Of a stretch of DNA of 64,000 nt, positions 17,275 to 25,589 are shown in pieces. The notes under the pieces were generated by a model. It was not told where the DNA came from. It did not search any database and saw only the letters and a program-made list of their open reading frames with translations. The first letter of the stretch is position 1. Every line of letters begins with the position of its first letter. The stretch spans positions 1 to 64,000 of the forward strand of contig JAHHHU010000008.1 in the NCBI GenBank assembly GCA_019359175.1. The letters run 5' to 3'. A program made the position numbers and the translations under genes. Origin of the DNA: Phormidium tanganyikae FI6-MK23. Lineage in GTDB: Bacteria > Cyanobacteriota > Cyanobacteriia > Leptolyngbyales > Leptolyngbyaceae.

Positions 17275-18015
17275 ATGTCTGAGCCATCCCGTCCTGAAGA
17301 GAATGTCTTTTCCGAATTTGCCAAAGTCGTTCTAGGAACCCAACTCGACGAGTTTAGAAAGGTTGCTGTGTCCGCTAGAACCAACCTGATTAAGTTGTTC
17401 CAGGGAGAGGTTGAAGATATCTCGTTTCAGGGGCGCAACATTGTTAAAGACGAAATCCAAATCCAGGAAGTAGAAGTTCAAACAGATCAAATCTCGATCG
17501 ACCCACTGAGCATTCTGTTAGGAAAAGTCCGATTGAGTGAGCCGATCGATAGTCATATGCGGCTTGTCTTGTCTGAGGACAATCTGAATCAGAATATGAA
17601 TTCAGATTATATTCAAGGCTTTCTTAAACCGATTCAACTAAACGTTGAAGGTGAGACTGTATCGTTAGAATTAAAGCCACCATTTAGCATTCGATTGCTC
17701 AACAATAACAAGATGCGTTTTACAGGAAATGCGACAATTCGGACTACAAAAGATGCAGAAAATATGGCATTCACTTCTGTCATTTGTCCGCGCACAGATA
17801 CCAAGCCTGTTCGATTAGAAACATTCTGCTGTACTCCGAATGATGGTCGATCGATTCCGTTCATGATTTCGTTGATGCAATGGATGCAAAGCCTTGTGAG
17901 TCAACCTTATCAGGAATTTGAAGGAATTGCTTTTCAAGTGAAATCGCTCTTGATTGAGAACAAAGAATTGATCACTGAAGTTGAAATTCACGCGGCTCAA
18001 ATTCCTGATTTATAA
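17275..18015 (+). CDS. LmeA-like phospholipid-binding protein (DUF2993)
   Basis: 246 residues without an obvious signal peptide. VEVQTDQISIDPLSILLGKV and the repeated beta-strand pattern match the cyanobacterial DUF2993 family. The family is named after mycobacterial LmeA, which binds phospholipids and acts in lipomannan biosynthesis; cyanobacterial members may handle lipids but have no proven role. It begins at ATG 17275 and stands alone. Confidence 0.72.
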   Translation: MSEPSRPEENVFSEFAKVVLGTQLDEFRKVAVSARTNLIKLFQGEVEDISFQGRNIVKDEIQIQEVEVQTDQISIDPLSILLGKVRLSEPIDSHMRLVLSEDNLNQNMNSDYIQGFLKPIQLNVEGETVSLELKPPFSIRLLNNNKMRFTGNATIRTTKDAENMAFTSVICPRTDTKPVRLETFCCTPNDGRSIPFMISLMQWMQSLVSQPYQEFEGIAFQVKSLLIENKELITEVEIHAAQIPDL

Positions 18016-18068
18016 CTTACTCTAGCTCGACTTTTCTTTCGTTCGCTCTTATAAACTTTCATTTCATC

Positions 18069-18084
18069 TGTGATTTGTCGCACA
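18069..18084. promoter_or_regulatory. CRP-type palindrome candidate
   Basis: TGTGA-N6-GCACA, one base from the CRP consensus TGTGA-N6-TCACA, lying 54 bases before the start of the first TPR gene. A Crp/Fnr regulator is encoded at 25651 in this window. A chance match is quite possible. Confidence 0.3.
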
Positions 18085-18137
18085 TCATCTGGGAACCTTA
18101 GCAAAGACAGTGATGTGTAAGACGGAACTATTAGGTG

Positions 18138-18974
18138 ATGAGCCAAGCTCAAGATGTTGAAATAACGCTTTTCTTCCAGAAGGGGTTATACCTCAATAAA
18201 ACGAAAGCCTACGAAGCGGCAATTTCGAGCTACGAAGCTGCGTTGAATTTGAAACCCGACTATCCCGATGCTTGGTATAACCGAGGCAACTCGCTTTACC
18301 ACTTGGGGCGCTACGAACACGCGATCGAGAGCTATACCCAAGCGATCGAATATCAACCCGGTTTCCCCGAAGCCTGGAACAATCGCGGCAATGCACTTGA
18401 TGAATTAGGACGCTATCAAGAAGCTGTCCTAAGCTACGACCAAGCGATCAAATATCGCTCTGATTACCATTGGGCGTGGTACAACCGTGGCATCTCGCTA
18501 CGGAATTTAGAGCGCTACGAAGATGCTGTAAATAGCTACGACCGAGCAATCGAATTCAAGCCAGATTACTATTGGGCCTGGTACAGTCGTGGATTAGCTT
18601 TGCGAAAATTGGGACGGTTAGAACGAGTCGTTGCGAGTTACGATCGCGCTCTTGAACTAAAGCCCGACTTTGAAGAATCCTGGACGAATCGCGGCAATGC
18701 GCTCTATCACATGGGCAACATTAATGCCGCGATCGAAAGCTACGATCGAGCGCTCGCACTCCGACCGGATGCGGCAACGGTATGGTACAACAAAGCCTGC
18801 TGTTATGCGCTTCAGGGCAGAGCAGATCTCGCCTACGAGCATTTGCAACGAGCGATCGAGCTTAGCCCAGAGGAATATCGCGAAATCGCTCAGAGCAATG
18901 CGGACTTTGCCGCATTGCGACGAGACAATCGATTTTTGTCGCTCCTCAGTGTCCGCCCACCTCGCGAGACATGA
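18138..18974 (+). CDS. Tetratricopeptide repeat protein
   Basis: 278 residues from ATG 18138, with TTAGG at 18131-18135 as possible ribosome-binding site (GTG 18135 is also in frame). About seven consecutive 34-residue TPR units run from residue 8 to 245, with the typical AWYNRGNSLYHLGRYEHAIE pattern. The last unit is degenerate (WYNKACCYALQGRADLAYEH). No signal peptide or enzyme domain is seen, so it is a protein-interaction scaffold of unknown partner. A second TPR gene of the same design follows after 9 bases. Confidence 0.85.
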   Translation: MSQAQDVEITLFFQKGLYLNKTKAYEAAISSYEAALNLKPDYPDAWYNRGNSLYHLGRYEHAIESYTQAIEYQPGFPEAWNNRGNALDELGRYQEAVLSYDQAIKYRSDYHWAWYNRGISLRNLERYEDAVNSYDRAIEFKPDYYWAWYSRGLALRKLGRLERVVASYDRALELKPDFEESWTNRGNALYHMGNINAAIESYDRALALRPDAATVWYNKACCYALQGRADLAYEHLQRAIELSPEEYREIAQSNADFAALRRDNRFLSLLSVRPPRET

Positions 18975-18983
18975 TCGCTTGCT

Positions 18984-19814
18984 ATGACTCCCTCTGATGA
19001 AACTCGGTATCGCAATGTCGGACGATCGCTTTCTTTGCTCGGTCGGTATGGTCAACAATATGCCAAATTTGAGCAGATTCTAGCGATCGATCCGGCTCAC
19101 CCGAATGCTTTGTTGTGTCGTGGGTACGCCTCAGAGAAATTGGGGCGTTACGAAGAAGCGATCTCAACATTCGAGCGGGTGATCTCACTGCGTCCACGGC
19201 TGAGTTTGGCTTGGCAGGGTCGAGGGATCGCACTCGGTCGATCGGGGCACTACGAAGAAGCGCTAACCAGTTTTAATCAAGCCTTAAAGTTTGAGTCAGA
19301 AGATTATCGTAGCTGGCAAAATCACGGCAAAACGTTGATCAATTTGTATCGCTATCGGGATGCGATCGCATCGTTTGATCGCGTGATTGAGCTTAAGCCG
19401 GAAAACTATAAGGCTTGGTACAATCGAGCGATCGCGCTGGCATCACTCAACGACAATCAAACTGCACTAACGAGCTTAAATATCGCGCTTAAAATTAAGC
19501 CAACTTCCGATTACCTCTGGAACTATCGCGGACAGGTTTTAGGCAAATTGCATCAAGTTTCTGAAGCGATCGTGAGTTTTGAAAATGCAATTAGAATCAA
19601 TGCTCGAAGCGCTAGTGCTTGGTATGGAAAGGCTTGCTGCTATGCGATCGAACAAAATGTAGAAAGCGCGATCGGATGTTTAGAGCAAGCGATAGCACTT
19701 TCACCTTCTGTCTATCGAAATCTTGCCAGCACTGACATAATCTTCAGTTTTCTGCATACCGACGAACGATTTCAAGCTCTGATTCACAGTCCAGCCGTTA
19801 CCAGTGCTTCTTGA
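18984..19814 (+). CDS. Tetratricopeptide repeat protein, paralogue of the upstream gene
   Basis: 276 residues, about seven TPR units (ALLCRGYASEKLGRYEEAIS and later copies). It shares with its neighbour an identical closing pattern: a WYxKACCYA unit, then a helix ending LSPxxYR and a short tail with FxxLxxDxRF. The pair is probably a tandem duplication expressed as one unit. Its 3' end overlaps the convergent universal stress gene by 31 bases. Confidence 0.85.
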   Translation: MTPSDETRYRNVGRSLSLLGRYGQQYAKFEQILAIDPAHPNALLCRGYASEKLGRYEEAISTFERVISLRPRLSLAWQGRGIALGRSGHYEEALTSFNQALKFESEDYRSWQNHGKTLINLYRYRDAIASFDRVIELKPENYKAWYNRAIALASLNDNQTALTSLNIALKIKPTSDYLWNYRGQVLGKLHQVSEAIVSFENAIRINARSASAWYGKACCYAIEQNVESAIGCLEQAIALSPSVYRNLASTDIIFSFLHTDERFQALIHSPAVTSAS

Positions 19815-20281
19815 ACAATCAGCACCGAACACTGAGCGTGGTGCATAACGTAATTACTAACGCTACCTAAAAAGAATTCGCTAATTCTTGATCGACCTCT
19901 GCGTCCCATGATGATGAGATCTGCGTTCCAAGTTCGTGCGATCGTGCAGATTGTTTCACCTGGATCGCCAATATGCTGAGTAAATTCGCATCGAACTCCC
20001 ATCGCTGTTGCCTTCGCATCTCGCGCTCTCAGCATTTCTAACCCTGCCCCTTCCGCTTGCGAAAACAACTGAGCCGTAGAGCGAATCAAGGCTTCGTGCT
20101 GCATTGGGTAAAGGCTATCAGGCATCGGATACATCGGAGGCGGTATCCCTTCATTGATCGCGCTGATAACGTGCAACAACATCACTTGTGCTTTGTTTGC
20201 CGCTGCAAGTTCGATCGACTTTGCAAATACGCTATGACTACTTTCAGAATGATCAAGCGCCACTAAAATTCTTTGAAACAT
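19784..20281 (-). CDS. Universal stress protein UspA family
   Basis: 165 residues. The Usp fold begins FQRILVALDHSESSHSVF. The ATP-binding loop is GRRGRSRISEFFLGSVSNYV (GxxGx9GS pattern) and the last strand is CSVLIV. An insertion of about 20 residues after the second strand (GIPPPMYPMPDSLYPMQHEA) is common in cyanobacterial members. Probably an ATP-binding Usp involved in stress adaptation. Starts at ATG 20281. Confidence 0.9.
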   Translation of the reverse strand: MFQRILVALDHSESSHSVFAKSIELAAANKAQVMLLHVISAINEGIPPPMYPMPDSLYPMQHEALIRSTAQLFSQAEGAGLEMLRARDAKATAMGVRCEFTQHIGDPGETICTIARTWNADLIIMGRRGRSRISEFFLGSVSNYVMHHAQCSVLIVQEALVTAGL

Positions 20282-20381
20282 ACCGATTCTCCTAATGGTT
20301 CAATCGAATGCTTATTACTACTTTGAAGCGAGGTTTATCAGACCTGATATTTAGAGTATAAAGCTGTAATTTCCTAACTTC

Positions 20382-20422
20382 GTTTGAATTTTTCGCTTCT
20401 TAACACTTCGGGAAATTCAAAC
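20382..20422. promoter_or_regulatory. Inverted repeat just upstream of the PAP2 gene
   Basis: GTTTGAATTT (20382-20391) pairs perfectly with AAATTCAAAC (20413-20422) across a 21-base loop, ending 9 bases before the ATG at 20432. It could be an operator or an mRNA hairpin that masks the translation start; no clear Shine-Dalgarno is present. Confidence 0.35.
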
Positions 20423-20431
20423 TTTGGCTAG

Positions 20432-21217
20432 ATGAATTTCTACACTCATTTTCGAGAAACTAGACTCTTTGCATTAAAGCAAATGTTGATTGAAGCCATT
20501 CGACGATCGAGCCGGAGAATTCTAACGTTTTGGCGGCGGAAAGTTGGAAATCAAGTCACACCGCTGCTTAGTGCGGTTCGTTTAGCCGGATTGGTGACGG
20601 CTACGATCGCGCTTTGGGGATTCGCAGAACTTGCGGAAACTGTAATGCGTGATCAAACTCAAGCCTTTGATACTAACATTTTGCTAGCGGTTCAAAAACT
20701 GCAAGCTCCATGGTTAACACCGATTATGTTGTTTATTACTGACATCGGTGATCCAACGGTGCTGCTTGTGGTTGGAACCATCATGAGTGTGGTCTTACTG
20801 CTGCGACACCAAAAATCGGAGGCAATGACGATCGCGCTCGGTGGGTTTGGAGCGCTGGGGCTAAATCTATTACTCAAGCGATTGTTTGAACGATCTCGAC
20901 CTGCGCTGTGGTCGAGAGTCGTGGAAGTGAAGTTTTATAGTTTTCCGAGTGGGCACGCGATGTTATCGATCGTGATGTACGGATTGTTAGGGTATTTATT
21001 AGCGACTCGTTATCCGAAATATCGCAATCTTATTATTTTGTTCATGTCACTTGTGATCGGGTTAATTGGCTTTAGTCGTATGTATTTAGGAGTTCATTGG
21101 CCAACAGACATTATTGCTGGATATGCAGCAGGATTTGTATGGTTAATGACTTGTGTTCTAAGTTTAGAAATCTGGCGATATCGAAAAGATTTATCTAAAT
21201 CAGAGCCTGGAATTTAA
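20432..21217 (+). CDS. PAP2-family phosphatase (membrane lipid phosphatase)
   Basis: 261 residues with about six transmembrane segments. The three phosphatase motifs are intact: KRLFERSRP, FPSGHAM and SRMYLGVHWPTDIIAG. Such enzymes dephosphorylate phosphatidate, undecaprenyl diphosphate or similar lipid phosphates on the periplasmic side. A basic N-terminus of about 45 residues precedes the first membrane segment. Separate transcription unit; substrate not determinable from sequence. Confidence 0.88.
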   Translation: MNFYTHFRETRLFALKQMLIEAIRRSSRRILTFWRRKVGNQVTPLLSAVRLAGLVTATIALWGFAELAETVMRDQTQAFDTNILLAVQKLQAPWLTPIMLFITDIGDPTVLLVVGTIMSVVLLLRHQKSEAMTIALGGFGALGLNLLLKRLFERSRPALWSRVVEVKFYSFPSGHAMLSIVMYGLLGYLLATRYPKYRNLIILFMSLVIGLIGFSRMYLGVHWPTDIIAGYAAGFVWLMTCVLSLEIWRYRKDLSKSEPGI

Positions 21218-21306
21218 ATTTCACAATTTTTCTTACAAGACAAGATATGCAGGGTTTTGCGATTACACTATTACTTCTCCAGAAAAACGTTTAGGAAGGA
21301 AAAGTA

Positions 21307-21876
21307 ATGAGTAGTACCCCGCTTCATTCGACTCGAATTGATCTTCCAGTAAATGTACGATCGAAGATTATCGAAACCCTAAATCAAACGCTTGCTACAA
21401 CGCTAGATCTCAAAACTCAAGTGAAGCAAGCCCCTTGGAACGTGAAGGGAATGGATTTTTATCAGCTTCACGAGTTGTTTGATGAACTGGCATCGGAGTT
21501 AGAAGAGTATGTCGATTTGTTTGCTGAACGCATCACGGCATTAGGTGGAACCGCTTTAGGAACGGCGAGAATTGCGGCGGCAGTGTCAGAGATTCCGGAG
21601 TACCCGATCGACATTTTTGACGGCAAATCTCATGTGACTGCATTAACCGATCGATATGCTCCTTACGCGAAATTGTTGCGCGATGGAATTGCAGAAACGG
21701 ATGATCTCGGTGATGCGGATACGGCTGATTTGTATACCGAAGTATCGAGAGGAATTGATAAGCGGCTGTGGTTCCTCGAAGCCCATTTGCAAACCGATAC
21801 GATCCCTGCTTCAAGCAATGGCGCATTTCCAGAAACAAAATTGACAAACGGCAAAAAAGCGAAATCGAAGAAGTAG
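21307..21876 (+). CDS. dps: Dps-family ferritin-like protein with altered ferroxidase residue
   Basis: 189 residues, preceded by a strong AGGAAGGA ribosome-binding site. The Dps four-helix signature is clear (QLHELFDELASELEEYVDLF, AERITALGG). By alignment with E. coli Dps the ferroxidase ligands H63, D67, D78 and E82 correspond to H55, D59, D70 and E74 here, but the position of H51 is proline 43 (QAPWNVKG, codon CCT, where the family has a His codon CAT/CAC). The C-terminus ends in a lysine-rich tail that may bind DNA. Role: oxidative-stress protection, iron storage; iron oxidation may be altered. Confidence 0.9.
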   Translation: MSSTPLHSTRIDLPVNVRSKIIETLNQTLATTLDLKTQVKQAPWNVKGMDFYQLHELFDELASELEEYVDLFAERITALGGTALGTARIAAAVSEIPEYPIDIFDGKSHVTALTDRYAPYAKLLRDGIAETDDLGDADTADLYTEVSRGIDKRLWFLEAHLQTDTIPASSNGAFPETKLTNGKKAKSKK

Positions 21877-21877
21877 T

Positions 21878-23044
21878 TTAATCTTCGTCAAATCGCGCAA
21901 ATAGCTTTGTCAAAATCACATTAGAAAATAAGAAGCCTTCTGGATCGGTTAGCCTAATTCTGTCTGGCCTAATCTCAACCCAGGCGCCTTTTTCGTAGGG
22001 CTGTAAGCAGTCGAGAATTTGAGCGATCGCACTTTCTCCAAATCGCTCTGTTAAATCTTTCAAACGAATTCCTTCTCGCAATCGCAATCCGACCATCAAG
22101 CTATCTAATAAATATTCGATTTGCGATGTTTCACTCGCTGAATGTGGCGCTTCAATCCAACCGTAATACTCCCGAAGTTTTCGAGGTCGAGAAACACGAT
22201 CGCCTTTTAAGTAACTGGTCGCCCCCATGCCAAATCCATAGAATGATCGATTCTCCCAATACACTCGATTGTGTTGACATTGATAGCCTGATTTTGCATA
22301 GTTTGAAATTTCATAATGCTCGAATCCAGCATGGGTTAATTTCTGTTGAGCAATTCGATAAAGATCTGCGGTTAACTCATCCGAAGGCAAAGGTTTCTCA
22401 CCAGGTTGAAATTGCTTACCAAAAGGCGTTTGAGGTTCGATCGTTAAATCGTAAATTGACAAGTGAGTTGGAGAAAGCGCGATTGCACGATCTAGAGAAT
22501 CTTGCCAAATCTCGATCGTTTGATGCGGTAATCCTGAAATTAAATCTAAGCTGAAATTCTCAATACCAGATTGATGAATTAGCTCGATCGAACTATAAAT
22601 ATCTTCAACGACATGAGTTCTTCCACACGCTTTGAGTAATTCAGATTGAAAGGCTTGTACTCCTAAACTGATGCGATTTGCGCCCGCTGATTTGAATCCT
22701 TTAATTTGTGTCAGGTCAAACGTACCGGGATCGATCTCCATCGAAATTTCAGCATCTGAGGCAATTCCAAATTGTCGATCGAGTCGTTCTAAAATCTGAT
22801 GAAATTGTGAAACTGATAAAAGCGAAGGCGTTCCTCCACCAAAAAATATAGTTCTTAACGATTCACCAAAATTATTCGCACGATCGATCTCTTCACAAAG
22901 TTTTTCAACGTATTGCACGATCGTTCCAGAATTGCTGCCGTTACGTTGATCCCCGACGACAGAAATCGGAAAATCGCAGTAAAAACAGCGTCTACGACAA
23001 AACGGAATATGTACATACGCTGAACTCGGAATATTAAATTCCAT
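21878..23044 (-). CDS. hemW: Radical SAM heme chaperone HemW (coproporphyrinogen oxidase-like)
   Basis: 388 residues from ATG 23044; a TTG at 23071 would add 9 residues. The radical SAM cluster motif is CRRRCFYCDF, preceded by AYVHIPFC. FFGGGTPSLL, DPGTFDL, RISLGVQAFQ and the HemW-type C-terminal HTH-like domain (VGLRLREGI) follow. Members lacking the extra HemN N-terminus act as heme chaperones rather than coproporphyrinogen dehydrogenases. Its stop is directly adjacent to the convergent dps stop. Confidence 0.9.
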   Translation of the reverse strand: MEFNIPSSAYVHIPFCRRRCFYCDFPISVVGDQRNGSNSGTIVQYVEKLCEEIDRANNFGESLRTIFFGGGTPSLLSVSQFHQILERLDRQFGIASDAEISMEIDPGTFDLTQIKGFKSAGANRISLGVQAFQSELLKACGRTHVVEDIYSSIELIHQSGIENFSLDLISGLPHQTIEIWQDSLDRAIALSPTHLSIYDLTIEPQTPFGKQFQPGEKPLPSDELTADLYRIAQQKLTHAGFEHYEISNYAKSGYQCQHNRVYWENRSFYGFGMGATSYLKGDRVSRPRKLREYYGWIEAPHSASETSQIEYLLDSLMVGLRLREGIRLKDLTERFGESAIAQILDCLQPYEKGAWVEIRPDRIRLTDPEGFLFSNVILTKLFARFDED

Positions 23045-23398
23045 AACTGGTAACTTATTTTTCAAACTCAATTCAGTGCTTTGAACGACGAAAAGCGCGA
23101 TCGCTTCTCAGAAATCGATAAACTTTGTATCACAAATTACGAGCAGGGTGAGGTAAACTCCCCATCGGATAAGCATTTGGGCGCAGGAATCCACAGACAA
23201 GCAGGATATAATAAGGCCAAGTCAAGCGGTTCGCCAAGCCTGACACTCTCACACCAATTTGACAGGATTTTTATCCAAATCAAATTCGCCACAGTCACTT
23301 TTAGTCACTTCTTCTAGTCGTGTGGCGCAGTGCTTCACCGTCTTGCTTGACTTGCAATCTTCCCGTACAGACGCTCCCAATGCGTCTCCATCTCCATT
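23045..23398. other. Intergenic region, about 354 bp, long leader of the PIN/TRAM gene
   Basis: No convincing gene. It separates divergent hemW and the PIN/TRAM gene. A perfect TATAAT lies at 23207-23212, about 190 bases before the ATG at 23399, without a good -35 at 16-18 bases. If it is a promoter, the transcript has a long 5' leader with several short GC-rich hairpins (for example around 23219-23245), or encodes a small RNA. I do not recognise a known RNA family. Confidence 0.4.
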
Positions 23399-24478
23399 AT
23401 GATTGACGCAATTATCATCATCTCATTCATCCTAGCAGGGGCGGGAACTGGCTTCCGAGGCATCGAAGCATTGCCTGGAAGTGTGCTGCAACAAGTCTCA
23501 AATCCAGATGCACTGCGCTGGGTTTGCGGCGGATTCGGCGCGATTTTCGGTTTAGCGATCGGTCTTGCCGCTCAAACTGGTTTTCGTCGGCTCGAACGCC
23601 AAATTCGGCAGCTTCCAGCGTATACCTTGCTCAGTCGCGCGATCGGTCTGGTCATGGGGCTATTGGTTGCTAACTTGCTCCTCGCGCCGACGTTCCTACT
23701 GCCGATCCCACCCGAATTCTCGTTTCTCAAACCGCTTACTGCTGTGGTGGGTAGCATTATGTTTGCGGCTTCAGGAATGTCACTTGCCGATGTGCATGGT
23801 CGATCGCTGTTGCGCTTGCTCAATCCTAGTAGTGCTGAGACGCTTTTGCTCTCAGAAGGAACAATTAAAGCCGCAGCGACCAAAGTTCTCGATACAAGCT
23901 GCATTATCGATGGTCGGATTGCCGATCTGCTGGATACTGGATTTCTTGAAGGACAGTTACTTGTACCGCAGTTTATTCTGCAAGAACTTCAGCAAGTTGC
24001 GGATGCTTCTAATGATCAAAAACGAGTCCGGGGACGACGGGGACTTGATATTCTCACTCGCATTCGGGAAAGTTATCCCGATCGCGTTGTGATTCACCCC
24101 GCAGATTACGAGGATATCCCGACAGTCGATGCAAAACTGGTTCGACTCGTTCAAGAAATTAATGGCACATTGTTGACCACCGATTACAACCTGAATAAAG
24201 TTGCAACCGTTCAGAAAGTTCCTGTTCTAAATGTTAACGATTTGACTCAGGCGATTCGTCCGTCTTACCTACCCGGAGACAGCATCGATCTGAAGATTCT
24301 GCGAGAAGGAAAAGAACCCACTCAAGGAATTGGCTATCTCGATGATGGAACCATGGTCGTGGTTGAGGATGGTCGCAATCATGTTGGTGGAGAACTACAA
24401 GTTACTGTTACCAGCTCTCTGCAAACGTCCGCAGGTCGAATGATTTTTGCCAAACTGAAAGCTTCAGCTTTAGCGTAA
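23399..24478 (+). CDS. PIN/TRAM domain membrane protein (YacL-like)
   Basis: 359 residues. Four hydrophobic segments occupy the first 130 residues, then a PIN domain (KVLDTSCIIDGRIADLLDTG, later LLTTDYNLNKVA) with conserved acidic residues, and a C-terminal TRAM domain (GKEPTQGIGYLDDGTMVVVE). This is the YacL-type architecture: a membrane-anchored putative ribonuclease with an RNA-binding domain. Widespread in cyanobacteria; the substrate is unknown. A zinc-ribbon micro-gene begins 4 bases after its stop. Confidence 0.9.
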   Translation: MIDAIIIISFILAGAGTGFRGIEALPGSVLQQVSNPDALRWVCGGFGAIFGLAIGLAAQTGFRRLERQIRQLPAYTLLSRAIGLVMGLLVANLLLAPTFLLPIPPEFSFLKPLTAVVGSIMFAASGMSLADVHGRSLLRLLNPSSAETLLLSEGTIKAAATKVLDTSCIIDGRIADLLDTGFLEGQLLVPQFILQELQQVADASNDQKRVRGRRGLDILTRIRESYPDRVVIHPADYEDIPTVDAKLVRLVQEINGTLLTTDYNLNKVATVQKVPVLNVNDLTQAIRPSYLPGDSIDLKILREGKEPTQGIGYLDDGTMVVVEDGRNHVGGELQVTVTSSLQTSAGRMIFAKLKASALA

Positions 24479-24482
24479 AACC

Positions 24483-24662
24483 ATGAGCCGCGATCGAGAA
24501 AAAATTTGTTCTCTGTGTGCAAAATCCGCTCCCGTTCTCTACCGTATTCAATACGATGAGTCCGCTGAGTGGATTTTTGTTTGTCGAGACTGTTAGGAGC
24601 GTGTGAGCCAAAACAACCCGTTCTATGTTTACGGCGGCACTTGGAAAGCGCACAAACGATAA
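24483..24662 (+). pseudogene. Small zinc-ribbon protein gene interrupted by in-frame TAG
   Basis: ATG 24483 opens a frame with two CxxC pairs (EKICSLCAKSAP and FVCRDC). It stops at TAG 24594-24596 after 37 codons. In the same frame the sequence continues ERVSQNNPFYVYGGTWKAHK to TAA 24660-24662, giving 59 codons in total. Related short cyanobacterial proteins, as I recall them, keep this C-terminal FYVYGGTWKA motif and usually have Trp where the TAG is (TGG to TAG). Either a recent nonsense mutation, a sequencing error, or amber readthrough. Confidence 0.6.
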
Positions 24663-24737
24663 AATCTCCACAGTATTGGTTGTGCTTTGAGAATCTGTCT
24701 TCTACGATCGCACTGATCATCCTTCACCGATTTGTCC

Positions 24738-25589
24738 ATGATTTTGACTCCCGCCCACCTGACCGAGATCCGGCACATTGTTCGATCGTGTGGACAACAA
24801 GCCAAAACCCTTTCCGTTCAGAACTACGAAATTTTTCAGAAAGAACCCGGCGATTTTGTTACGACAGTGGATCAGACGCTCGATCGACAACTTTCCGAAT
24901 TCTTCGCAAACCTCTTTCCCGATGATGGCGTGATCACTGAAGAGAATGCTGCTTCTCGAAAACACTATCAAGTTGATTACCCTCGATTTTGGTGTATTGA
25001 TCCGCTTGATGGCACACAGGACTTTATTCATGGTGATCCCGATTACGCGGTGATGGTGGGATTATTGGAGAATCAGATTCCGATCGCAGGTTGGATCTAT
25101 GCGCCTGAAAAAGATGCACTGTATTACGGCGGAAAAGCATTAGGAGTCTGGCAAGCATTGGGAGATGGAGCGCCAGAACTTTGTGAAATTCCAGCAGCGC
25201 GGGTGAATTCGTTTCGCGTGATTATTGGCGATAAGGATTTCAAAAATACTGCTGCGAAAATTTCTGCTTCGATTCCTGAAATTGATTTTTTGCGATCGCC
25301 CGGTAGTTTCGGACTGAAAGTGATGAACGTAGTGCTGGGAAAAGCCGAGGTGTATTTGTATCTCAATCGGCGGGTTAAGCTTTGGGATACGGTGTCCCCG
25401 ATCGCGATCGCGCAAGCAGCAGGGTTGATGTGTTGCGATTTGGAAGGCAATCAGATTCAGTTCACACCGGAGGTCTTAGATCTCGAAAGTTTGGCGCATC
25501 GGCAAGCGATCGTCATTGGGCAAGCGGATGTAGTCGAAGCCCTTTTACCGCGTTTGAGAGCGGTGCTCGATCCCCAACTTTCGCTGTGA
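24738..25589 (+). CDS. 3'(2'),5'-bisphosphate nucleotidase / inositol monophosphatase family enzyme
   Basis: 283 residues from ATG 24738 (TTG 24732 is also in frame). The lithium-sensitive phosphatase motifs are present: VITEENAAS, CIDPLDGTQDFIHG and LWDTVSPIAIAQAAG, which supply the Mg ligands. In cyanobacteria such proteins act as CysQ-like PAP phosphatases, inositol phosphatases or sugar bisphosphatases; DGTQDF rather than DGTxNF favours the CysQ/SAL1-like side. Its stop codon lies inside a CRP-type palindrome preceding the Crp-family gene. Confidence 0.82.
   Translation: MILTPAHLTEIRHIVRSCGQQAKTLSVQNYEIFQKEPGDFVTTVDQTLDRQLSEFFANLFPDDGVITEENAASRKHYQVDYPRFWCIDPLDGTQDFIHGDPDYAVMVGLLENQIPIAGWIYAPEKDALYYGGKALGVWQALGDGAPELCEIPAARVNSFRVIIGDKDFKNTAAKISASIPEIDFLRSPGSFGLKVMNVVLGKAEVYLYLNRRVKLWDTVSPIAIAQAAGLMCCDLEGNQIQFTPEVLDLESLAHRQAIVIGQADVVEALLPRLRAVLDPQLSL

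Noticed and set aside
23081-23317. Frame upstream of the PIN/TRAM gene
   Set aside because: Low-complexity polar composition, no plausible start or ribosome-binding site, no recognisable family.
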